Positions 1 to 10,200 of a stretch of 32,831 bases of DNA are shown piece by piece. The notes below the pieces were generated by a model. It was not told the origin of the DNA and did not search any database. It was given only the letters and a program-made list of their open reading frames with translations. The translations under genes were made by a program, and so were the position numbers. Position 1 is the stretch's first letter. Each line of letters starts with the position of its first letter. Source of the stretch: Branchiostoma floridae (Eukaryota > Chordata > Leptocardii > Amphioxiformes > Branchiostomatidae); assembly GCF_000003815.2 (NCBI RefSeq), contig NW_023365816.1:7419-40249 (forward strand), read 5' to 3'.

Positions 1-725
1 TTTTTATCTTTTATTTGTGATGGATTGTCATAATTCATGGAACAACGTTTGAAAATGGAGTAACTGTTCATTCAGGGCTTACTTAATGTTCAGTGATATC
101 ATTATTGTTTGTTTATGTTCCTTAGCCATGTCACTGGTTGTTACTTGTGTGTTATCTCAAAGAATATAGACGCTTATGGGCAAATTTAGCCAATTAACAC
201 CAGATTGAAACAACCCTTACCACATAAGTACTTTTTTTAGAAACAATATACATTGAAAGGGCTGTATGTTGATATAATTGTCTGATTTGTTGGATAATTC
301 ATTATCACAAGTATGTGAGTACTTAAAGCATTATACCGGTGGTAGTAAGCATGATCATTGGGGAAAGAAAGCAAAGCCGTACCTTTGAATCAATGTTCTT
401 GCACACGTTATTAACAGTCGGAATCATAATGCATTGGCACTAACATGGTCTCAGTAAGGTCTTCTACAGCTATAGATATACAAAAGTAAAACGCGCGAAT
501 CTAGCCAATCTATATACAAAGTTAGAAGTACATAATTATATGATCGTGTATTGTTTAACTGCTGCTTCTAATAATATTCGCAAATTACACAGGCTACACA
601 CATACGTGTCTGACAGTCCTTCAAAGGTTTACTTGGCCATGAAGCTTTCCTCTCATATAACATAAAGGTATGTTGTGTCCCTAACTTTTACTTAAATGTT
701 TTAGAGAAAATGTATTAATAATGAA
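1..725. repeat. Diverged segmental duplicate, copy A (3' flank of the DED-GBP gene)
   Basis: This stretch aligns by eye, in the same orientation, with 24612-24895 plus 25650-25990. Shared landmarks include GGTGGTAGTAAGCATGAT (about 339 and 25690), AGGTTTACTTGGCCA (about 625 and 25910), CTTTTACTTAAATG and TGAAACAACCCTTAC. Similarity is patchy, so the duplication is old. Copy B is interrupted by about 760 bp containing a CR1-like fragment. I see no coding exon here; the short ORFs in it have no recognisable domain. Confidence 0.6.
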
Positions 726-1228
726 AAACAATATTGGCAATGTTCTTGGATAATAGTGATTGCTGCAACTTTTTAAAACTTAACAAGTTTGATACAAGTA
801 TTTTGGGGCTCATTTTACGTTTATGTCTCAAGTATTCTTCCCCAAGTTTCCGTAACATCGTAACTTCATCAGTTTGTAAATTGATTGAGATAGGCTTGGT
901 CATTGCTCGATACACATTTGTATGTGCTCGTAAGAGGTTTACTTACACATTACACGACAGAAATCACAAGCTTTTTGATACCAACGCACATATCAGTTGA
1001 AGTACCTAAGAATGTAATGGTAACAAACAATAGTTACTGAAAGTCGCTTATTCTTGTTACAATTATTCCAGCCGATGTTCCTGCATTTTATTGCTATCTT
1101 GCTACTGATGTATTGATTGATGAAACTCAAACGGTCAAAGCTGTGAGTTATTGACAGATATGCTCGCAGCAGCTCTAAACGTGCTTATTATCCCAAAGAC
1201 GTTGTTGGCAGGGGGAACATGGTGACCA
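726..1228 (-). other. Probable 3' UTR and downstream flank of the DED-GBP gene
   Basis: About 500 bases follow the CaaX-exon stop on the minus strand. The only element I can support is an AATAAA at 1087-1092, about 140 nt after the stop. Nothing else coding is visible. Confidence 0.45.
1087..1092 (-). promoter_or_regulatory. Polyadenylation signal for the CaaX isoform
   Basis: A perfect AATAAA on the minus strand, about 140 nt downstream of the stop codon at 1229-1231. This spacing fits the mRNA that uses the terminal CaaX exon. Confidence 0.5.
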
Positions 1229-1260
1229 TTACGAGATGGTGCATTTACTGCGTCTCCGAG
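1229..1260 (-). CDS. Exon 18: terminal exon with arginine patch and CaaX box (CTIS)
   Basis: A strong 3' splice site (CACTTCCTTGCAG, AG at 1262-1261) follows a pyrimidine tract. Joined in phase 1 to exon 17 it reads ARRRSKCTIS and then TAA (1231-1229). Human GBP1 ends in RRRKACTIS, whose Cys is farnesylated and whose arginine triplet helps bind membrane or LPS. A nine-residue chance match in the right frame, at the right end of the right family, is very unlikely. It would direct prenylation and membrane targeting. Confidence 0.82.
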
Positions 1261-4200
1261 CTGCAAGGAAGTGAAAAGTACAATTAGTTGGTGCAGTTGA
1301 CTATCTGTGCATCGTAATGTATGCACCGTATATTCTCCAAACATAGGTTTCGCTGAAGGGTGTGTGTAGTGGTCGGAAACTTCTGCTTGGAAAATATACA
1401 TTGTATCTATTCAAGACCAATGGAATAGTAGCCGGGTAAACGCCATCTAAATGTGGATCTGTGCTAGAGGTTTGTTTGCTTGCATGATGATACAACCTTC
1501 TGTGACAGACAATTAGTAGAAAGTTTATTTGCAAGTTCATATGCGCGTAAGGTAATTGCAAGTGCATGAAACAATGAACAGTGATAAATATTATTATACA
1601 AAGAGGCTACTGGAATACTAGTGTTGAATATATCTGGATAGTTGGGGTCCTCCTTCTTTTTTTGGAAGCAGAGGAAGACAAAGTGTTCCACTTTTTCTAC
1701 AATTTGTGGGTTGTATGACGCACAATGACACACCTGGAGATGGTCGAGAAGTTCGAGGTGGAGTTGTAGGTTGCTGTCGCTGCAGAAGGCTGTCAATTAG
1801 AGACGATTGCATCTCCAGCTGCCTGCTAATGTCAGCCCGCTCCTGCTCCTTCCTTTGAATCACCTCTTCGAGTTGCTCCTGGGGTAGAAAATCGTTCATT
1901 CATACTTTCTGCAGAAAGTCAAAAAGCTATATATCACCATGACGGGATATTTTAGCCACGCTAAAACCAGAAAGTCACGCTAGACATAATGGACATTCTC
2001 AACTTTCTTTTGCTGCGTAATTTCAAGTTTTACATTGACGTTTGTTCAAGTCCTCTACGTACACAAATGTATGCTGTGTTAAAGGGTAAATCCGCTAAGT
2101 ATTTTAATAACAAGTTTTAGAATTCAATAGTCTTTTGTCATAATGCCGCAAAGAAATTCCCTGACATTCATTTTGAAAAGTGGTATTGCTGCTTTCCTTT
2201 ACCTCTGCCATTTTCGCCTGTTCCTCCAATTTTGCATTTTGAAGGTACTGGATCTCTTGCAGCTTAATCGTATGTTGCTCTTCCAACTCTTCCTTCATCT
2301 GAGACAGGAAATTTCAGTCATATTAGGCATAATGATTAATCAATATTCTGACACTTTGAGAAAACTTTATCAATGTTTTCTCGTTGTTAGAAATATTAAT
2401 TGAATCTTTGATTAAAAGTATAATTATACAATTCTACTCAGACTAGTACCTTTATCATCTGCTCCCTGTACTGCCGCTCCATTTTCTGTAGAGTTTCCTG
2501 TTGGGTTTGCTGCATGTCATGTGCTTGCTTTCGCAGCTGCTGATTGTCTAAGATGCAGAAAAGTAAATGTACAGATATTTTGACAGAATACTTTAATGGC
2601 ATGAATGTCTCCTTGAATAGTGTTTCAGTCGTCCCCGCGTCACGGTTTTTTCACTCAAATGCAGAGCTACCTCTGCTGATATCTGGTCCAATAACCTCTG
2701 TGAACACGTAATAGTAAGACCACTATTCTATACCTTCAAGTAATAGGAATAGATGATAAAGAACAATCTTGGATGATCTATTTAACATTTTGTTCAGGGT
2801 CTGCCCCACCGGGAAACATCGAAACGCGCCAAATTGAAATAAACACACACATGATTATTTAGATTATTGTGATGGCAATCTTATTCTAGATAAAAGGTTT
2901 TGCTGCATGCATCCTGGTACTGATTCTATATGCATAGCGCTAAAGTTAATTCTAATCTTCCGCGATATTGTTACTCCATGACTTTGTGAACAAATTGAGA
3001 CAGCTATGCACATTACTCTATACACAATTAGCTATACTCAATGGGGGTGTTTTAACAAAAGTATTGCAATAATTATTGTAAAGACCTAATCTATTTATAT
3101 TAGAACAACATTCTGCACGATGGGCAATACGTAATACAAGTAGGATGTTTGCATAATTCTAGTTATCCTGGAGAAGTTATCACTGTAGTAGGTTATAACT
3201 ACTTACGTTCATGTAGATCTAGAGTTGTTTGTTTCTTGTCTCGATCCTTCATTTCCTTCAGCTGTCTGCTCAAGTCAGCCCGTTCCTGCTCCATCTTCTG
3301 TATCATCTCCCTCGTCTTGGATGATTCCTTATCGAAGCGCTCCTGGGGAAGAAATTTTGCACCAGATCGTTTATCAATTTCAACCACTATGACGAGACCA
3401 TCCTCGAAGTACATAAACGTTGGTGTGTTCCATTTGCCATGGTTATGTACGCACCTGCGGTCATTTGGCAATGCAACCTCCTGTAATCCCTGTGCAGAAA
3501 CGTACATGAATGACGACGGCCATGATTAAACATACTGAAGGTGATGTCAATTACTGATTAAAATATCGTATGTTTTGAAACTTACTAGTCTTTTGCTACT
3601 TCAAAGCTAAAAAATCATTGTAATGTGGCATTGCTGCGTCCCCTTACCTTTGCCTTTTTCTCCTGTTTCTCCATCTTTGCTGCCTGGAGGTCCTTAATCT
3701 TCTGCACCTCACCATCAAGTCGCTCCTCCAACTCTAGCTTCATCTGAGGTTTAACGTATCAGCCATATTAGATGTGGTAAGCATCATTTTAGGACTTTGG
3801 GGAAAACCTGCTAATCAATGCTTCATATATCTTGATGCCTTATCATATAATCCCCGACGAATTGTTTGTAGACCATTTAAATCACAGTGCAGTCATAGCA
3901 CATTCTAGACCATACTTAGTCTAATACCTTCTTGATCTGCTCCCTATGCAGCCGCTCCATTTTCTGTAGATTTTTCTGTTGGGTTTGCTGAAGGTCATGT
4001 GCTTGTTTGCGCAGCTGCCGCATCTCTCTCGCCATTTTCGTAGCCTTGAGCTCTGCCTCATGTGCCTCCTGTTGTTCTTCCATTTTCTAGGAAAACTTAA
4101 GAGTCATTACAAGAGAAAACCAGGCAAAAGTTGGACGATGGATCTATAACAATTAAACACTCATCTTTCCTTGAAAATCCATAGCTGAAACCCAAGTTGC

Positions 4201-7200
4201 GATGATTACCCTAATAAAGAAAAAATATATACCAGGGGATTGCCGGAACCAATAACGGCGGAGTCTTTATCTCTCTAGATTTAGTCACAGTACAATATCT
4301 CCCCCTACGTAGAAAAGTCGATAAACGGTGTTAAGGCCCCTTCCGGCACACAAGAGCAAGGATGAGCCGGAAGGCAGTCAGAATGAAAATTCTTTTCTAT
4401 TCCTGGCAATTCGTAGCGTATTCTAGAAATTCTCATTGCATTCCAGATATTTGTGCCCGTTCCTTTGGCTGGCCCGAAAGATCTTAACATGCTAAAATAT
4501 CGAACGGCATCCGAAGTGTATTCTAAGTGTATTTGAACTATTTTAACTGCAGTCATCCTCCTCCGCAAGGTCCCCAACCGGCTAATCGCCTATGTGGGGA
4601 CCCTGCTATATGAAGGGCCATCCCCGGTTACTGACCGCCCTGCTTATAAATATTAATGAGCTTACCCTTATATGGGAACCAGGCAATCAGCGCCCAATCA
4701 GGCCTTTGCGAGATCCCTTTTGAAAACTGAAAGGTTATTCTTTGATTGGCTGACAGCTGGTTTGTGGCGACGCTCACAGTAACCGGGGGTGGCCCTTCAT
4801 ATAGCAGGGTCCTTACATAGGCGATTAGCCGGTTTGGGACCGTGCGTAGGAGGATGACAGTATGGCCAAAAATTTATGGCGTCCAACATTATTCCAAACA
4901 TTCTTATCTCATTCGATGGAGAACCGAAACGGCAAGCCACTTCGAATCCTGCCCGAATGTGGCCAAACGAATACCTGGAATGCAGTGAGAATTTCTAGAA
5001 TACACTACGAATTCCCAGGAATGGAAAAAAATTTCCATTCTGGCGGCATTTTGTCTCATTCCTTCTCGTATTAAGGGGATATAAAGTCCATTTGGAATTC
5101 CCACACGAATGGCCCCGAATGTGGCACGAATTTTGCAAATACTTCATTCCGGCTGGTTCTACTTGATTCCTGCTAATTCGGTTTCAGTGTGAAGGCCCTA
5201 TTACTGTGGCCGGAGAGACAAAATCTGATTATTAACGAACAAGAATCGCAAGGGAACCTAGGCCTGTATGTAAAGACAAATATCCTTTTCTGTAATTGTC
5301 AGGGTAGCCATCGCCTGATACTTGCATTTAAAGACAGCATAGTTTCCCTTGTTATACAGATCAAAGGTTGAAAGTAAGAGTCAGGAGGCTACCGGACCAT
5401 TTCAAGGACACAAGAACTGAAACAGATGAAATGGCAATCATCAAAATATAGTTCTTCATGGGAATGGGAAAATTACCTTGCTTTCATACCCCTTGATCTT
5501 CTCGATTTCGGTCTTTAGCGTCTGTATGTTGTGGGTCATCTCCTGCAGAACCACCCACTTCTCTGGGCCACAGGCCTGCTCGCTGTACTGCTGGCGTGCA
5601 TCGGCCAGCTCTTCTATCAACTTCTCGAAGTCATAGTCAGAAGAAGGCGACTCCACGTGCATTCTAGATCGATAGAAGACCAGTGAATATATGGATACCC
5701 ATATATATATCTTTCATAAGAAATAGTACAAATTTAATACTAATACATTGTGACAGTCACATTGAGTGAAGGTTTTATCAAATCATGTCAGCACCAGAAA
5801 GGATTAGACTACCTTCATAAACTCAACTTGAATAGAAAGTTACCTTATTGGGCTCAACAAGCGGTTAAAGAGATCCTTGCAGAAGCTCTTTGAGAGTTCT
5901 TTGTTCTGCTGGATGTAGTGGAAAAGCTCCCCACCGGTAACAACGAACCCCTCCTGCTTCCTGGTACCATCGGCTTCCACATAATCAACTGAACGTTCCT
6001 CTCTTTGAACTGCAACATAGAATTGTTGTGAATGTAGTATGGAAACCTTTGGTGTTTCAAGTCTGTTGTAAGTTATAGTTGATTTATGGATGAAATGAAT
6101 ATGTTAAGATTACATTTTTTTAACTGAATTTTACAAATTATAATAACAATCACATGGCCTTTGTTGTTGCAGCAATCATAGAATGTCTGGGACTGTCGTC
6201 TTGTTGACGTTGCTGAAATATTCAGTTCACTTCTCATCGAGATTAAGTCGTTGTCTCTCTCAGGTTGCTGTTCTTAAGAAGCGTGGAAGGCAGATGCAGA
6301 AGCAAATTTCCCAAATGTGCTTACCCAAGCGTGTTTGCATTCGGTCCACCACAATCTTTTTCTCCTCTGAGCTGATACAAAAATGGCCGACCTTCTCCAG
6401 AAGCGTGTCTGTGACATCATTTAACAGCTTACTGTGGAGGTCCATGAGGGAAGGCTGGCTGGGAGGGTTCCTGGACAGAGAGCTGAAAATACACATTAAC
6501 TTGGAATGAGTTAGTTGCCTACTTGGCCTACCTGCGTCATTAGTACCCTGTTTGTCGGGATAATGATTTGTCGAAATACTGATTCAGTCACTAGTGAAGA
6601 CGGTTAAGGGGTAGACAACCGCACACAGTTTTTGTGGAAAATTACACAGTCACGTATTATGAGAAGGTTATTTACGTCACCTCTTACTGTTTCTCTGACG
6701 CCCCCTTGCACTTGACCTTGTATTGTATCTTCCACGTCTACTCGTAACGGGTTTGGCAGGTGTTTCGTTTTCTGGATTTTCCTCCAATGGATCCTGTCCA
6801 TTGTTGGTAGCTGAAGCAATTTGAGACTACGAAATAGACAGAAAAAAACAGCTCTAGCTAGCAATGTCTTATTGAGTACTAAATCTTGCTGTGGTGATGA
6901 AGGTTACATTGATATCAACTCGAGAACTTCACTATCAGTGTATACTGATGTCAAAGCTGCAAAGTGTCTATTTTTTCTCTGGAACAAATAATAATGTAAT
7001 TATTGACATTTCAGAACAATCAATAAACTACAGTAATCTCAAATAGCTCTCACTTGCATCTGTTGGTTGTACTTCGCGACCGCCTCCTCAATGGCCCTGT
7101 TCTCCATGAGCTCTATGGTGTTCTGCCATGTGTTATCCAGGGCAGGGATGGAGTTGGGGTCATTGACCGCTTCCACATACTGTTTAGCCATGATGCTGAG

Positions 7201-10200
7201 GGCCAAACCTGAGAGGAAACTACAATTATACATACAGGCGTTCTCAGGTGTATTCAGCTGGGTACAAAAAATTAGTTTGTATTTAGTGTAACGAAGAAAA
7301 AGATGCGGGTTTGATCACATTGGTAACCCCTTCGTACTTACCACTAACAGTTGAGGCCTTATCGTAGCCTCTTTTTGCGCGTGACTTCAGCAACAGCCAC
7401 TTGGTGAGGTTTTCTACTCCTTTGTTAAATTCTAGGTTCAGGTTGTCTGTGTGCAGAGCTATGTTGGTCATCACCTCGGTGTCACCAGAAGGCCGCACCA
7501 AGGTGGCGCACTCCACGGATGGGAAGAACGTTCGAATGGCCCGTCCTACTTTTTCACTTGTTGACTCTTCAAAATCATCCTCATTACGGTCAAGGACCTG
7601 CGAACAACAGAATTATAATATGACTGATATATCAGTCAATATAAAGCGTAGTAACCAAGACTTTAGATACATACATAGTGCCTTTATGACAAGAAAAGGA
7701 GTTTTTGTTTATTCTATTACCATAATTGTCTTACATCTACTCTTTTTGGTGAAAAGCGATATCGTACACCTTACCTTGGTTATCAAGTACTCGGTAGGAG
7801 TCATGTCTTTGCCGTCCTTATCCTGCATCTTAAGAGATAAGTCACGCAACAGCCACAGGAAGTCTGGAAAGAACTCACAGAATGCTGATACCTGTGTCTT
7901 CTCTCCTTGTTTAACTGTTAAGCCTTTAGCTAGTTGAATGAAGCACCTGGTGAAATGTGAGGGTGGACTGTCTGATCATTTGTTACAGTACATGACTCAA
8001 AGAAAAATCTTTTATCAGCAGTATCAATGTAGATAAAGGATTTTCACTTCAGCAAATGGCATGAACGAAATTGGTAGATTGTAGGATGTTACTTGTGTAA
8101 CCTGTACACTTTACTCACTGCATCTTCTCCAAATCCCCCTTGTTCGGCACATTAAGAGAGTTGTAGATGAGATGGGACGACAGAAGGATGGTCATCACCA
8201 GGATAGAGGCGTCCTGACAAGCACTGGAGCCTACTGCGTCTGAATTTAAAATGATTTATTTGAACGCTGAATGGTATCGGCAAATCTGTACTATTTGGAA
8301 TTTACGATTTGATGATTGATGTTATCCATGTCGTAGTGAGTTATGAGTCACATGCTACATTGGCATCACCTACCTGAAATGGGCAACGGTAAGAAAAGAA
8401 GTTACAATGTATATGGCACTTTTTGGTGACCCTTTATTCAGTAACACTACTTCACGTTGTCCTGCACATTTTATACAATGCTAAGTTGCATGTGGATATC
8501 AAATAGGTCGGATTTCATTCGAAGCAGCTGCAGGTTTCGTCTTGTTAGAGCTAACACATCTTGGAATGGAGCACACCCGACACTTCGTCTTGCTTTGAAC
8601 ATACCTATGCCTTCTGTGTCCAGTAGCACGATAGTGAAGCTCTTCCCCCGCAGCACCTTGGTGCCCATCCAGATACCAAATGTCTGGGGGTCCATGAGAT
8701 GGCCCAGCTGAAAGGCATCCGCCGTACCCAGTAACCTAGAACACAGATAGTATTGGCTATTGATCTATTTTGTGCATGCCTTCTTATAAAACGATTTATT
8801 CTATACATTCCTCAGAGGCAATCACCGGGGAGAAGGTTGCAAAACAAAGTGACTATTTGAATCAAGAGACTCTTTTTACACAACCATTGATTTATTCATA
8901 CCGACGTTTCGGTGACCGTCTGTCACCTTCTTCAGGGCAATTCTGACTGGTTCACATTGTGCTGCAGGACAGGTGTCGCTGCTCACAGTTCAGATGCGGT
9001 CACAGAACGTAAAGTATACGTAAAGTAAAAAATACTTTATGTTCTGTGACCGCATCTGAACTGTGAGCAGCGACACCTGTCCTGCAGTACAATGTGAACC
9101 AGTCAGAATTGCCCTGAAGAAGGTGACAGACGGTCACCGAAACGTCGGTATGAATAAATCAATGGTTGTGTAAAAAGAGTCTCTTGATTCAGTATCGTAC
9201 CAACCTGATGAAACTATTCACGGAAAGTGACTATTTATAAACATTGATCATGAGAAGACAAATCTTGTGACATACAGTTACTCCAGGAAATGTGTCGTTA
9301 CGTCGATGAAGGATAGACATCCAAGTAGTAAGATACGGTCATGACCGTTTCCAAAAACATATCCAGTTGCTCGAGCAATTGCTTTTTGGCGTAATATGTA
9401 TGGTTACCTGGAGAGGATGTAGCTTTTCCCTGTCCGACAGGGCCCACAGATTGAGATGACGCTCACGGGCTCCTCGATCCTCTCCAGTAGCTCCAAGGCC
9501 TCCGGAACGACATGTAGGCTTTCCCGTCGGACTCCTTGTGCCTTCACGACTGAACCGGTGGACGCATCATACTTCAAGTCGTTTGGCAGAATGAGTGGGA
9601 TGGACGAACCCTGAGTGGTCTTCCCACCCTCTTTTGGCTCCAGCTCCTCGACCTTGAAGCCGAGCTTGGAATGTAAACTCAGTGCTGGAAATAAATTGCA
9701 ATGTCCTTGTGAAATTGCAGCATTTTGTATCGCACATAACTTACGGCAGAGAATGTACCGTAGGCAAATTCTGATAATTGCGTACGAGGCAGGCTGCTTG
9801 CCACCCCAGCTGCCAGGTCAGGCAGTATGTGTGTCCAAGATTTCTTGTTTCTAAAAACATAATTGACTACGGTCACTGTATAAACAATGCCAATTGTTGA
9901 CAAACATTGTTGGTGCCAGTCAATCGTCTACAAACATGAGTCCAGGGTAAAGCGCACTTTGCTCCATTGTAACTCCGAAGGAGAGGGAAAAACTCTGTCA
10001 AAGACAGTGCGCAGGAGGTTTTATTTTATGAATGTCACAATCATCGCTCGATCAGCCGTTTGCCAGACAGTTGCATACTTTTGTTCATAATGCTCTCCAT
10101 TCCTCATGATATTCGCACCCAGGAGAAGCCATTACCTACCATTCTCAAATTCGCGTGTCTCTCTGTCCCTCATGCCAGACCTGCCCCGCATCCCACTCAA

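Larger units (their letters stand above)
8846..9236. mobile_element. Foldback retroelement fragment with 13-bp target-site duplication (Penelope-like candidate)
   Basis: Arms 8858-9017 and 9032-9191 (160 bp each, roughly two visible mismatches) flank a 14-nt spacer. The direct repeat AAAGTGACTATTT occurs at 8846-8858 and 9224-9236, consistent with a target-site duplication. Each arm carries CTGAAGA, a GGTGAC...GTCACC stem and GAAACGTC. Penelope-like elements are known for inverted partial copies, 10-15 bp duplications and hammerhead motifs, hence the tentative family. It lies in intron 2 of the DED-GBP gene. Confidence 0.55.

Noticed and set aside
1135-1401. 88-codon minus-strand ORF that looks coding
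   Set aside because: Most of it is intron, exon 18 in another frame, and 3' UTR. The in-phase splice gives RRRSKCTIS-stop, which fits GBPs far better.
6604-6864. Minus-strand 86-codon ORF in the GBP intron region
   Set aside because: Wrong frame. The real exon (6826-6681) uses another frame with matching splice phases.
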